A stretch of 10,822 nucleotides of DNA, taken from JBBCJM01 sp037190175 (GTDB lineage: Bacteria; Pseudomonadota; Alphaproteobacteria; Rhodobacterales; Rhodobacteraceae). This document shows positions 1 through 8,489 of this stretch, piece after piece. Every line of letters starts with the position of its first letter. The first letter of the stretch is position 1. Made by a program: the position numbers and the translations under genes. The stretch is taken from NCBI GenBank assembly GCA_037190175.1, contig JBBCJM010000135.1, positions 1 through 10,822 of the forward strand, given 5' to 3'. The notes under the pieces are model-generated. The model ran no database searches. It was not told the DNA's origin and worked only from the letters and a program-made list of their open reading frames with translations.

Positions 1-1
1 C

Positions 2-3000
2 GCGGCCGCCGCGGCCGAGGACCAGGCCATGGAGCTCCAGGCGCAGACCGAGCAGAGCGCCACGGAGGCCGAGGCCGAGGCCGCCGAGGCGGTCGAGAAG
101 GTCGGCGCCGAGCGGGCGGTCGAGGTGACGGCGGCGGCCGAGGAAGCGAGGCGCCACGCGACCCAGAACTCGGTCTTCGTCGGCGCGGTCATCGCCGACC
201 ACAACCGCTGCGGCGAGGCCGTGACCGAGGCGCAGACCGAGGCGCAGCGCACCCGCGACCAGGCGGGCGTGGCGGCCACCACCTCGGCCACCGATCTGGC
301 CGCGCAGTCCAGCCAGGCCGCGCAGAAGCAGGTCGGCAAGATGCAGCCGGTGGCGGACCAGGCCAAGGCCGCGCTGGAAAAGGCCAAGGCCGCCAAGGAA
401 AAGGCCATCGCCGAGGCCGAGAAGGAGAAGGCCGACGCCCTGGCGCGGTCCGGGGCGATCCTGCAGCAGATGGACGCCAGGCTCGCGGCGGCGGCCGGCG
501 GCGGCCCGGCGCTCGATTCGCTGCTGACCGAGCTGAAGAACGACGAGGCCAAGCAGCAGGTCATCGTGCAGGAGGCCAAGCCGAACCGCGGCACCATCGG
601 CGAATCGCAGCGCGCCGAGCTGGAGAACGACGAGGACGAGGCCCAGGCCAAGGTGCTGGCCGGCGCCGAGGCGATGACCGCGGCGGCCAAGAAGATCGCC
701 GAGGAGGGCGACGCGCTCAAGCAGGCCGCGGAAGCGGTCTGGGAGGGCGTGAAGGGCGCCGTCGACAAGGTCAAGCAGGGCGCCGAGCTCGTGGACCGCA
801 CGGTGGGCGACCTGAAGAAGCGCGCCGGCGGATGGGCCGACAAGCTGGTCGAGGGCGCGAAGAAGGCCTGGGACGACAAGCAGCGCCGGATCGACGAGGA
901 GAACAAGCGCGCCAGCGACCTGCTCGATAAGGTGAAGGACAGCGCAAAGTCGCTGTGGGATTCGGTGAGCAAGGCCGCCTCGGGCTTCATCGACCGCGCC
1001 GGAGAGGCGGCGGTGAAGACCGGCAAGGAGCTGTTCGACAAGGGCGCCGAGACGGTCAAGCAGGTGGCCGAGGAGGCCGAGGCCGCCAAGCAGGCGGTCG
1101 AGGACGCGGCCAAGGCGGCGCTCGCCGAGGCCGAGGCCAAGGCCGAGGAGATCAAGTCCGGCGCCTCGCAGGTGGTGGACGAGGCCAAGGCGCTGGTGTC
1201 CCGCGGCGCGGACGCGGCCGAGGGCGTGGCCGAGGAGATCTACGCCGGCGCCAAGGGCGCGGTCGAAAAGGCGGTCGGCTTCGTCGACGACGTGCTGCCC
1301 GACTGGGGCGAGATCGGCCAGGAGGTCGACCAGTTCGTCAACGACCGCAAGCAAGACGCCGATGACGCGTTCAACAAGGCCAAGGAGATCGCGACCGAAG
1401 TGGCGCAGAGCCTGGCCGATGGCGCGCAGGCGGTGAAGGAGGGGGCCGAGGCCACCTATGACGGGCTCAAGACGGCCTATGATGAGACCAAGCAGGGCCT
1501 CGAGGGCGTGGCCAAGACGGTCGAGGAGGTCGCCCGCGACGTCGGCAAGTTCGCCGAGCCGATCGTCGACGTGGCCCGGAAGGCCTATGACGAGAAGATG
1601 CGCCAGATCGACGAGGAGAACAAACGCACCAACGACCAGCTGCAGAAGCTGAAGGACGGGGCGCAGAAGCTGCTGGAGGGCGTCGGGAAAGCCGCAGACG
1701 GCATCATCGACCGCGCCACCGACAAGGCGACCAAGACGGCCAAGGAAGCCTACGACACCGGCGCGCAGGCCTTCGACAAGGCGGTCGGCGCCGCCAGGGA
1801 GGCCGAGAAGGCGGTGAAGGACGCCGCCGGCAAGGCCTATGACGAGGCGCAGAAGAAGATCGGCGAGATGAAGGACGAGGCCGGCAAGAAGGCCGACGAG
1901 TACATCGAGAAGGCCCGGAAGGCGCCCGGCCTGATGGGCGAGGAGGCGGTCAGGCTCTACGAGGAGGCCCAGGACATCGCCGGCGGCGTGGGCGAGTTCT
2001 TCGACGGCCTGGCCGACGAGGCGCGCCAGCAGGGCGGCAAGCTCTGGGACGAGGTCGTGGGCACCGCCGACGAGAAGAAGAAGACGGCCGAGGAGGCGGT
2101 CAAGTCGGTGATCGACGAGATCACCAAGACCAAGACCAGGGTCGAGCAGACCGTCAAGGGGGTCGTCGAAGAGCTGAAGTCGAAGGTCGAAGGCGTCGCC
2201 AAGGAGGCCGAGGAGGCCGCGAACCAGGCCAGGGAGAAGGCCGAGGGCGTGCTGGACGGCATCGACGAGAAGTACGAGGCGCTCAAGGAAGAGATCGGCG
2301 AGTTCGCCGAAAGGGGCGCCAAGGGCGTCGTGGACGAGGCCAAGGGCCTGAAGAAGACCATCGAGGAGAAGGCCGAGGAGGCCAGGAAGAAGGCCGCCGA
2401 GGCGCCGACCATCGTGGACGGGCTGCTGGAGGAGGGCAAGAAGGCCGTCGAGAAGATCGTCGATACCATCGAGGGCGGGGCCGCCACGGCCTATGAGGAG
2501 GCGCTGAAGGCCCTGAAGGCCGAGGCCGACGCCCGGGCGCGCGAGGCCGAGGCCCGGAAGGACACCGTGGAGAAGGCCTTCGAGACCGCGAAGAAGGAAG
2601 CCGAGGACTTCGCCAAGCGGATCGAGGAAGAGGCCAAGGCGATCCAGGACCGGGTGAAGGGCGTGTCGTCCAAGGCCAAGGGCGGGCTCAAGTCCATGGT
2701 CAACAACATGATCTCGGACATCGAGAAGGCGATCGAGGACCTCAAGGCCAAGGAGCAGGAGGCCGCCCCGGTCGGCGGCAAGATCACCAAGATGGTGCAG
2801 GACACCATCAAGGAGGTGACGCGCGTCGTCGAGCAGGAGCGCAAGGCCACCGAGGAGGAGATCGCCAAGGCCCGCGAGGCCTGCAAGGTCGAGATCGACG
2901 CCTGGAACAAGGTGGCCAAGGGCAGCGGCGAACGCTTCACCCAGCTGGAAGGCCGGATGGCCACGCTGGAGGACGAGGCCCAGGCGGTCCATGACAAGGC

Positions 3001-3607
3001 GAAGGCCGAGTTCGGCAGCATCGGGGCCGAGAAGGTCCAGCCCGGTCTGGACAAGGTGAAGAAGGCCCGGGCGGACCTGAACAAGGAGGCCACCGAGTTC
3101 GAGGCCGCGCGGGAAACCGCGAAGGGTGCGATCGAAAAGCTGGGCAAGGCCATGTCCAACGACGACTTCGCCGGCGAGCTGAGCCAGGCCAAGGACGACC
3201 TTACCCGCGGCATCGTGCAGTTGGAGGAGCTGGTCGCCAAGGTCGGCGAGGGCGAGAAGCCGGCGCAGGCGGGGCTGAACGAGGCCAAGCAGGGCGCGGC
3301 GGCCGCGCGCAGCGAGTTCCAGTCCAGGGCCGGCGCGATGAAGTCCAAGGCGACCGCGGCCGAGAAGGCGGTGGCGGCGCTGCTGAAACAGGCCGAGGCC
3401 GACAAGAAGAACGGCGACATCGGCAAGCTGATGGACGAGGCCGGCGGCCATCTGGTCATCGCCCGCGACCTGACCACCGAGATGCAGGGCATCGGCGGCA
3501 CGGCCTCGGAGAAGGAGCGGCTGGAGCTGGCCAAGAGCCAGATGCGCATCGAGAGCATGATGGACCAGATGGACGCGCTGCGTAACGCGCAGGCCGCGGG
3601 CGCCTGA
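2..3607 (+). CDS. Giant Ala/Glu/Lys-rich helical repeat protein, 5'-truncated by window edge
   Basis: I cannot assign a function. The frame is open from base 2 and the residues before the first Met (codon at 29) are Ala/Glu/Gln-rich like the rest, so the gene probably starts upstream; from base 29 it would encode 1192 residues. Numbering from that Met, nearly the whole chain is charged, alanine-rich helix or coiled coil with few aromatics, only two cysteines seen (one at residue 61, one in the C-terminal third) and no membrane segment or catalytic motif. Residues 234-472 and 473-711 are a gapless tandem duplication, most obvious at AWDDKQRRIDEENKR versus AYDEKMRQIDEENKR. The composition resembles LEA-like, apolipoprotein-like or tape-measure/scaffold proteins. 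Very long helical proteins of this style also occur attached to eCIS-core (DUF4157) domains, which would lie in the missing N-terminal part; that is a guess. A hairpin follows the stop. Confidence 0.85.
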   Translation, partial: AAAAAEDQAMELQAQTEQSATEAEAEAAEAVEKVGAERAVEVTAAAEEARRHATQNSVFVGAVIADHNRCGEAVTEAQTEAQRTRDQAGVAATTSATDLAAQSSQAAQKQVGKMQPVADQAKAALEKAKAAKEKAIAEAEKEKADALARSGAILQQMDARLAAAAGGGPALDSLLTELKNDEAKQQVIVQEAKPNRGTIGESQRAELENDEDEAQAKVLAGAEAMTAAAKKIAEEGDALKQAAEAVWEGVKGAVDKVKQGAELVDRTVGDLKKRAGGWADKLVEGAKKAWDDKQRRIDEENKRASDLLDKVKDSAKSLWDSVSKAASGFIDRAGEAAVKTGKELFDKGAETVKQVAEEAEAAKQAVEDAAKAALAEAEAKAEEIKSGASQVVDEAKALVSRGADAAEGVAEEIYAGAKGAVEKAVGFVDDVLPDWGEIGQEVDQFVNDRKQDADDAFNKAKEIATEVAQSLADGAQAVKEGAEATYDGLKTAYDETKQGLEGVAKTVEEVARDVGKFAEPIVDVARKAYDEKMRQIDEENKRTNDQLQKLKDGAQKLLEGVGKAADGIIDRATDKATKTAKEAYDTGAQAFDKAVGAAREAEKAVKDAAGKAYDEAQKKIGEMKDEAGKKADEYIEKARKAPGLMGEEAVRLYEEAQDIAGGVGEFFDGLADEARQQGGKLWDEVVGTADEKKKTAEEAVKSVIDEITKTKTRVEQTVKGVVEELKSKVEGVAKEAEEAANQAREKAEGVLDGIDEKYEALKEEIGEFAERGAKGVVDEAKGLKKTIEEKAEEARKKAAEAPTIVDGLLEEGKKAVEKIVDTIEGGAATAYEEALKALKAEADARAREAEARKDTVEKAFETAKKEAEDFAKRIEEEAKAIQDRVKGVSSKAKGGLKSMVNNMISDIEKAIEDLKAKEQEAAPVGGKITKMVQDTIKEVTRVVEQERKATEEEIAKAREACKVEIDAWNKVAKGSGERFTQLEGRMATLEDEAQAVHDKAKAEFGSIGAEKVQPGLDKVKKARADLNKEATEFEAARETAKGAIEKLGKAMSNDDFAGELSQAKDDLTRGIVQLEELVAKVGEGEKPAQAGLNEAKQGAAAARSEFQSRAGAMKSKATAAEKAVAALLKQAEADKKNGDIGKLMDEAGGHLVIARDLTTEMQGIGGTASEKERLELAKSQMRIESMMDQMDALRNAQAAGA
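728..2161 (+). repeat. Tandem internal duplication, two units of about 717 bp (239 residues)
   Basis: Unit 1 is about 728-1444 and unit 2 about 1445-2161. The core motif at 866-910 recurs at 1583-1627, exactly 717 bases later, and the 46 residues before it align without gaps (19 of 46 identical by eye). The core itself is 11 of 15 identical. Similarity continues without gaps after the core through the FIDRA/IIDRA segment, then fades towards the unit ends. Divergence at many codons shows that the duplication is old and kept as protein, not a recent DNA repeat. Exact unit boundaries are my choice. Confidence 0.75.
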
Positions 3608-3616
3608 CCGCTTTGC

Positions 3617-3640
3617 GCGGGCGGGGGCAGCCCCGCCCGC
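3617..3640. terminator. Perfect 10-bp GC hairpin between convergent genes
   Basis: GCGGGCGGGG at 3617-3626 pairs perfectly with CCCCGCCCGC at 3631-3640 around a GCAG loop. It fills most of the 33-base gap between the stop of the plus-strand helical protein and the stop of the minus-strand hydrolase, where a bidirectional terminator would be expected. Neither side has a clear T tract, so it may act as a barrier or mRNA-end stabiliser instead of a classical intrinsic terminator. Confidence 0.55.
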
Positions 3641-4579
3641 TCAGCCCTCCCGGCTGGCCTCGAACAGCGAGGCGGCGGCGTCGTAGAAGGCGGTCCGGGT
3701 GGCCGGCGCCTCCATCATGATCTCGTGCTGCGCCCCGGGCACCTCGGTCAGCACCCCGCCGGGCCAGCGGGCCATACGCTTGCGGATGGCGGCCTGGACG
3801 ACGATGCGCTCCTCGGACCCCATCACGGTCAGGCAGGGCAGGCGGGGGCTCTCCTGCCGGGCCAGCCAGCGCAGTTCGGCCAGGGCGGTGTCCAGCCAGC
3901 GGATCGAGGGGCCGCCCAGCGTCAGTTCGGGGTGTTCCTCGACCTGCGCCTTCATCCAGTCCCACATCGCCCGGTCGGTGGTCAGCGTGTTGCCCTCGAA
4001 GGGCACGGCCAGCGGATAGGGCACCGGCCCGGTGGAGGGGGCGAAGCGGTTGTCCTGCCGCAGCCACCGCGCGGCCAGCCCGACCCCGCGGGCCACCGGC
4101 ACCATGCGGGGCGCCATCACGATCCCCCACATCGGCGCCGAGAAGGCCGCCGCCCGCACCTCCAGCCCCTCGATCAGCGCGCGCAGCCCGATGGCCCCGC
4201 CCATCGAATGCGCCAAGAGGAACAGCGGCCGCGGCGCGCCCAGCGGCTCCAGCGCCGCCAGCATCGCGGCGAGGTCGCGCTGATAGTCGGCGAAGCGGTC
4301 GACATGGCCGATCCGCGCGTCCGCGACCAGCCGGTCCGACAGGCCCTGGCCGCGGTTGTCCAGCACCAGCGTGGCATATCCCCGCGCCGCCAGCTCTCCC
4401 GCCGCCGGCCCATATTTCTCGATGTATTCGGTGCGCCCGGGCAGCAGCAGCACCGTGCCGCGCCCGCCGCCCGGCCACCAGCCCAGCCGCAGGCGCACCC
4501 CGTCATCCGCCCGCACCCAGAGGGCGCGGCCGCCGGGCGGACCATCGGCCAGATGGTGGTAGAGCGGCGCCTCCTCCAT
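3641..4579 (-). CDS. Alpha/beta hydrolase, lysophospholipase/serine aminopeptidase S33 type
   Basis: This 312-residue protein probably hydrolyses a lipid ester such as a lysophospholipid or monoacylglycerol; the substrate cannot be read from sequence. The fold is marked by VLLLPGRTEYIEKYG (residues 43-57, oxyanion region typical of PldB-like enzymes), DNRGQGLSDR (74-83), the nucleophile elbow AHSMGG with Ser125, and the late histidine in GAQHE (His285). The acid is expected in MGSEERIVV, so it would be Glu256 or Glu257, not the more usual Asp. The elbow has Ala where Gly is common (A-x-S-x-G), a tolerated variant. There is no signal peptide, so it is cytoplasmic. The start codon overlaps the SCP2 stop as TGATG, pointing to translational coupling. 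Length is normal for the family. Family is sure, precise activity is not. Confidence 0.93.
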   Translation of the reverse strand: MEEAPLYHHLADGPPGGRALWVRADDGVRLRLGWWPGGGRGTVLLLPGRTEYIEKYGPAAGELAARGYATLVLDNRGQGLSDRLVADARIGHVDRFADYQRDLAAMLAALEPLGAPRPLFLLAHSMGGAIGLRALIEGLEVRAAAFSAPMWGIVMAPRMVPVARGVGLAARWLRQDNRFAPSTGPVPYPLAVPFEGNTLTTDRAMWDWMKAQVEEHPELTLGGPSIRWLDTALAELRWLARQESPRLPCLTVMGSEERIVVQAAIRKRMARWPGGVLTEVPGAQHEIMMEAPATRTAFYDAAASLFEASREG

Positions 4580-4863
4580 CAGCCCAGCAGGCCGCCCAGC
4601 TTCATCGCCATGCCCATGTTGCCGTCGACCGACAGCTTGCCCTGCATGAAGGCGGCGGTGGGGTTCAGGTCGCCCGCGAGAATCGCCTGGAACACATCGG
4701 CCTCGGCGGTCAGCACCACGTCGGCCTCGTCGTCGCCCTCGCGCACGCCCTCGGCGTCGATGACCAGCGAACCCTCGCCCGGGATCACGAACTTCGCCAC
4801 CCCGTCGAAGCCCTCGACCTTTTCCGACAGCGCGGCCACGGCCGCCGCGATCACGTCGCTCAT
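4579..4863 (-). CDS. SCP2 sterol-binding domain protein
   Basis: This 94-residue protein is a stand-alone SCP2 domain, a small lipid-binding fold that in bacteria carries or binds hydrophobic ligands such as fatty acyl chains. The family signature is in the second half: DVVLTAEADVFQAILAG, then NPTAAFMQGKLSVDGNM and a C-terminal MKLGGLL helix. There is no signal peptide. The start at 4863 is preceded on its strand by AGGGAGA about 6-7 bases upstream. Its stop overlaps the hydrolase start (TGATG), so the two are co-translated, and a lipid-binding protein beside a lipase-like hydrolase makes sense as a ligand/enzyme pair, which is inference. It is divergent from the TPR gene across 86 bases. I did not find a convincing promoter for it. 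Confidence 0.93.
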   Translation of the reverse strand: MSDVIAAAVAALSEKVEGFDGVAKFVIPGEGSLVIDAEGVREGDDEADVVLTAEADVFQAILAGDLNPTAAFMQGKLSVDGNMGMAMKLGGLLG

Positions 4864-4877
4864 CTTCGTCTCTCCCT

Positions 4878-4894
4878 GTTGCAGGTCCGTTGCA
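4878..4894. promoter_or_regulatory. GTTGCA direct repeat one helical turn apart in divergent intergenic region
   Basis: GTTGCA occurs at 4878-4883 and again at 4889-4894, exactly 11 bases apart, just upstream of the SCP2 start and inside the 86-base divergent region. Such phasing suits a dimeric regulator binding one face of DNA, but the repeat is short and could be chance. Confidence 0.2.
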
Positions 4895-4913
4895 AAAACG
4901 TGAGGCGCACCCG

Positions 4914-4942
4914 CTGGCTTTCGGGCGGCGTCACGCTACATT
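4914..4942 (+). promoter_or_regulatory. Candidate promoter for the TPR gene, implying a leaderless mRNA
   Basis: A weak -35 (CTGGCT, 4914-4919) and a 4/6 -10 (TACATT, 4937-4942) are 17 bases apart. Transcription would then begin at about 4949-4950, on or next to the ATG at 4950. That would explain why no Shine-Dalgarno sequence precedes this start. Both hexamers are poor, so this is tentative. Confidence 0.3.
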
Positions 4943-4949
4943 GGCGGTT

Positions 4950-5528
4950 ATGGGCACCTGGCGCGTTTTCCTCAATCGGATCGTTGCGGCACTTCTGCCG
5001 ATTTTTGTCGCCCTGCCGCTGGCCGCGCAGGAGCGCGAGCCTGCGCCGGCGCCCCGGACGCTGGACGAGCTGTTCGCCGAGCTGCAGACCGCCGACGCCC
5101 GCGCCGCGCGGCGGGTGGAGCGCGAGATCTGGAACATCTGGTCGAAGTCCGGCTCGCCCTCGGCCGACCTGCTGCTGCAACGCGGGCGCAACGCGCTCAG
5201 CGCCGGCGAGACGGCCAAGGCCATCGAGCATCTGACCGCGCTGGTCGACCACGCCCCCGACTTCACCGAGGGCTGGAACGCGCGCGCCACCGCCTATTTC
5301 CACGCCGGGCTCTTCGGCCCCTCGGTCGCCGACATCGCCGAGGTGCTGCGCCGCGAGCCCCGGCACTTCGCCGCCATGGCCGGTTTCGGGGCGATCCTCG
5401 AAGGCACCGGCAAGCCCGAGCGGGCGCTGGAGCTCTATCGCGCCGCGCTGGCTATACATCCCCACCTGACCGAGGTAAGCGAGGCCATCGCCCGGCTGGA
5501 AACGCAGCTTTCCGGCCAGGACCTCTGA
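4950..5528 (+). CDS. Exported tetratricopeptide (TPR) repeat protein
   Basis: The 192-residue product starts with a signal peptide: basic MGTWRVFLNR, hydrophobic IVAALLPIFVALPLAAQ, probable cleavage near residue 27. A short Pro/Ala linker and a helical segment follow, then three TPR-like units at about 72-103, 104-137 and 138-171, the last being clearest (LEGTGKPERALELYRAALAIHP). It should be a periplasmic protein-interaction adaptor; the partner is unknown. I chose ATG 4950 over an upstream in-frame TTG at 4890 because only 4950 puts the signal peptide at the N-terminus. There is no good ribosome site, consistent with a leaderless transcript. The helicase starts 36 bases after its stop on the same strand, so both may share a transcript, although one product is exported and the other cytoplasmic. 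Confidence 0.9.
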   Translation: MGTWRVFLNRIVAALLPIFVALPLAAQEREPAPAPRTLDELFAELQTADARAARRVEREIWNIWSKSGSPSADLLLQRGRNALSAGETAKAIEHLTALVDHAPDFTEGWNARATAYFHAGLFGPSVADIAEVLRREPRHFAAMAGFGAILEGTGKPERALELYRAALAIHPHLTEVSEAIARLETQLSGQDL

Positions 5529-5564
5529 TCCCTCCTCTCGGCCCGACCCAGGGGCGCGCCACCC

Positions 5565-8480
5565 ATGCTGACACCTTCGCGCGTCACGGCCGTGCTGGGC
5601 CCCACCAACACCGGCAAGACCCACCACGCCATCGAGCGGATGCTGGGCCACCGCACCGGCATCATCGGCCTGCCTTTGCGCCTGCTGGCGCGCGAGGTCT
5701 ATGACCGCATCGTCGCCGCCCGCGGCCCCTCGGTGGCCGCCCTGGTGACGGGGGAGGAGCGGATCGTCGGCTCCCGCGCCGCCTATTGGGTCTGCACGGT
5801 CGAGGCGATGCCGCTGGACATCGGCGCCGACTTCGTGGCGGTGGACGAGATCCAGCTCTGCGCCGACCCCGAGCGCGGGCATGTCTTCACCGACCGCCTG
5901 CTGCGGGCGAGGGGGCTGGTGGAGACGATGTTCCTCGGCTCCGAGGCCATGCGGGGGGCCATCGCCGCGCTGGTGCCGCATGTCACCTTCATCCGCCGCG
6001 ACCGGCTGAGCGAGCTGACCTATGCCGGGTCGAAGAAGATCAGCCGGATGCCCGCGCGCAGCGCCATCGTCGGCTTCTCGGTCGAGAACGTCTATGCCAT
6101 CGCCGAGCTGATCCGCCGGCAGAAGGGCGGCGCGGCTGTCGTCATGGGCGCCCTGTCGCCCCGCACCCGCAACGCGCAGGTGGCGATGTATCAGGCGGGC
6201 GAGGTGGACTACCTGGTCGCCACCGACGCCATCGGCATGGGGCTGAACCTCGATATCCGCCACGTCGCCTTTTCCGCCACGCAGAAGTTCGACGGCCGCC
6301 GGCTGCGCTCGCTGTTCCCGCACGAGCTGGGCCAGATCGCCGGGCGGGCGGGGCGGCACACCATGCCCGGCACCTTCGGGGTGACGGGCGAGGCCCCGCC
6401 GCTGGCCCCCGATCTGGTCGAGGCGATCGAGAACCACCGCTATGCCCCGATCCGCCGCCTCTCCTGGCGCAACGAGGATCTGGACTTCGGATCGGCCACC
6501 CGGCTGATCGACAGCCTGGAGGCGCCGACCACCAACGAATGGCTGGTCCGCGCGCGCGAGGCCGACGACCAGCTGGCGCTGAAGGCGCTGGTCGAGATGC
6601 CCGAGGTCGCCCAGCGCCTGACCGGCCCGCAGGCGGTGCGGCTGCTCTGGGATGTCTGCCGGGTGCCGGATTTCCGCGGCATCAGCACGCAGGAACACGC
6701 CTCGCTGCTGGCGCGCCTTTACGGCTTCCTGTCCGAGGGGCAGGTGCCCGCCGACTGGCTGGCCAAGGCGGTGGCCCGCATCGACCGTACCGACGGCGAG
6801 ATCGACACCCTGTCCAAGCGGCTGGCCTATATCCGAACCTGGACCTACGTGGCCCAACGCCGCGGCTGGGTGGCCGATGAAGCCCATTGGCGCGACGAGA
6901 CGCGCGCGGTAGAAGACCGCCTGTCGGACGCGCTTCACGCGGCGCTGACGCGCGCATTCGTGGACAGGCGGACCAGCGTGCTGCTCCGCCTGCTCAAGCA
7001 GAAGGAGAGCCTTGTGGCTGAGGTGAACGACAATGGCGAGGTCAGCGTCGAGGGGCAACCCGTCGGCCGGCTGGAGGGCTTCCGCTTCCATCAGGACGCC
7101 TCGGGCTCGCCCGACGAGGCGCGGGTGCTGCGGCAGGCCGCGGTCGCCGCGCTGAAGCCCGAGTTCCATCTGCGCGCGGACCGCTTCTACAACGCGCCGG
7201 ACACCGAGCTGGACTACACCACCCAGGGCGGCCTGATGTGGGGCACCGATGCGGTCGGCAAGCTGGTCAAGGGCGGCGAGGCGCTGAAGCCTGCGGTCGA
7301 GGCCTTCGTCGATGAGGACGCAGGCCCCGAGGTCGCCGAGAAGGTGCGCCGCCGGCTGCAGCATTTCATCGACCGCAAGGTGGCGGCGCTGTTCGAGCCG
7401 CTGGCGGCCTTGCAGAAGGACGAGACGCTGACGGGCCTGGCCCGCGGCGTGGCCTTCCGGCTGGTCGAGGCGATGGGGGTGATGCCGCGTTCGCAGGCCG
7501 CCGAGGACATCAAGGCGCTGGACCAGGAGGCCCGCGCGGCGCTGCGCAAGCACGGGGTGCGCTTCGGGCAGTACACCGTGTTCCTGCCCGCGCTGCTGAA
7601 GCCCGCGCCCACCCGGCTGCGGCTGGTGCTGTGGTCGCTGTGGAACGGGCTCGACGACATGCCGGAAAGCCCGCCGCCCGGGCTGGTCACCATCCCCAAC
7701 CTGCCGGCGGTGCCGCGCGGGCACTACACGCTTTCGGGCTATCACCCCGCCGGCGACCGCGCGATCCGCATCGACATGCTGGAACGGCTGGCCGATCTGC
7801 TGCGGCAGAAGGACAGCCGCGCGGGCTTCGAGGCGGGGCCCGAGATGCTGTCGATCACTGGCCTGACGCTCGACCAGTTCGCCGACCTGATGGGGGGCCT
7901 CGGCTACCGCGCCGAGAAGGGCGAACGGGTGCGCGTCAAGGCCCCGCCGCCCCCGCCCGAGCCGGTGGTGGACCTGCCGCCCGACGGCGTGGTGAACCCG
8001 ATCCCCGAGGAGGTCTCGGTCCTGGCCCCGGTGCCCGAGGAGCCCGCGGCCGAGGACGCGGCCGAGGCGCCGGTGGAGATGGAGGCGTTCTACACCTTCA
8101 CCTGGGCGCCCCGCCCCCGCCACGACCGCCGCCCCGCCGGCCCGCGCGAAGGCCGGCCCGAGGGCCGCAAGCGTCCCGAGGGCGAGGTGCGCCCGCCCCG
8201 CGAGGGCCGTCCGAGCCGCGGCGACGCGCCCCGCCCCGCCGAGGGCGAGGCCCCGGCGCAGGACGCCGCCCCCGCCGACCGCCCGCCTCGGCCCGAGCGC
8301 AAGGACCGTCCGCAGGGCAAGCACCGCGACCGCCCCGAGGGCAAGGGCGAGCGCGGCGGGAAGGGCAAGGGCGGCCCGCAGGGCCCCCGCAACTTCGAAG
8401 CCCGCCCGCCCCGCGCCGAAAAGCCCATCGACCCCGACAACCCCTTCGCGGTGCTGGCGGCGCTGACGGGGAAGGTGTGA
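5565..8480 (+). CDS. SUV3-like superfamily 2 RNA helicase with disordered basic tail
   Basis: This 971-residue protein matches the SUV3 family of ATP-dependent helicases known from the mitochondrial RNA degradosome. Motifs in order are Walker A GPTNTGKTHHA (12-22, Lys18), the DEIQ box (94-97) characteristic of SUV3 in place of DEAD/DEAH, SxTxK-free motif V region ATDAIGMGLNLD (219-230) followed by FSATQKFDG, and motif VI QIAGRAGRH (257-265). A long helical C-terminal region follows. From about residue 846 to 951 the chain is a low-complexity Arg/Pro/Gly/Glu tail, likely an RNA- or protein-binding disordered arm, ending in the compact DPDNPFAVLAALTGKV. AGGGG lies 10 bases before the ATG at 5565. 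Bacterial function is presumably RNA unwinding in decay or ribosome maturation; that step is inferred from family. It heads a run with the 91-residue, PIN and S4 genes. Confidence 0.93.
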   Translation: MLTPSRVTAVLGPTNTGKTHHAIERMLGHRTGIIGLPLRLLAREVYDRIVAARGPSVAALVTGEERIVGSRAAYWVCTVEAMPLDIGADFVAVDEIQLCADPERGHVFTDRLLRARGLVETMFLGSEAMRGAIAALVPHVTFIRRDRLSELTYAGSKKISRMPARSAIVGFSVENVYAIAELIRRQKGGAAVVMGALSPRTRNAQVAMYQAGEVDYLVATDAIGMGLNLDIRHVAFSATQKFDGRRLRSLFPHELGQIAGRAGRHTMPGTFGVTGEAPPLAPDLVEAIENHRYAPIRRLSWRNEDLDFGSATRLIDSLEAPTTNEWLVRAREADDQLALKALVEMPEVAQRLTGPQAVRLLWDVCRVPDFRGISTQEHASLLARLYGFLSEGQVPADWLAKAVARIDRTDGEIDTLSKRLAYIRTWTYVAQRRGWVADEAHWRDETRAVEDRLSDALHAALTRAFVDRRTSVLLRLLKQKESLVAEVNDNGEVSVEGQPVGRLEGFRFHQDASGSPDEARVLRQAAVAALKPEFHLRADRFYNAPDTELDYTTQGGLMWGTDAVGKLVKGGEALKPAVEAFVDEDAGPEVAEKVRRRLQHFIDRKVAALFEPLAALQKDETLTGLARGVAFRLVEAMGVMPRSQAAEDIKALDQEARAALRKHGVRFGQYTVFLPALLKPAPTRLRLVLWSLWNGLDDMPESPPPGLVTIPNLPAVPRGHYTLSGYHPAGDRAIRIDMLERLADLLRQKDSRAGFEAGPEMLSITGLTLDQFADLMGGLGYRAEKGERVRVKAPPPPPEPVVDLPPDGVVNPIPEEVSVLAPVPEEPAAEDAAEAPVEMEAFYTFTWAPRPRHDRRPAGPREGRPEGRKRPEGEVRPPREGRPSRGDAPRPAEGEAPAQDAAPADRPPRPERKDRPQGKHRDRPEGKGERGGKGKGGPQGPRNFEARPPRAEKPIDPDNPFAVLAALTGKV

Positions 8481-8489
8481 CGGTATCCC

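Noticed and set aside
2491..3558. Minus-strand frame of 355 codons inside the giant helical gene
   Set aside because: It is Ser/Ala/Leu-rich low complexity, exactly what the antisense of Ala/Glu/Lys codons gives; no ribosome site or domain.
3456..4478. Minus-strand frame of 340 codons overlapping the hydrolase
   Set aside because: It is a frame-shifted shadow of the hydrolase, whose catalytic motifs read cleanly in the other frame.
3725..4903. Plus-strand frame of 392 codons opposite hydrolase and SCP2
   Set aside because: It is antisense to two genes with clear family signatures; composition is Pro/Gln/His/Arg-rich with no domain.
4890..4949. Upstream TTG start for the TPR protein
   Set aside because: It would place 20 polar residues before the signal peptide and begins inside the likely control region of the divergent genes.
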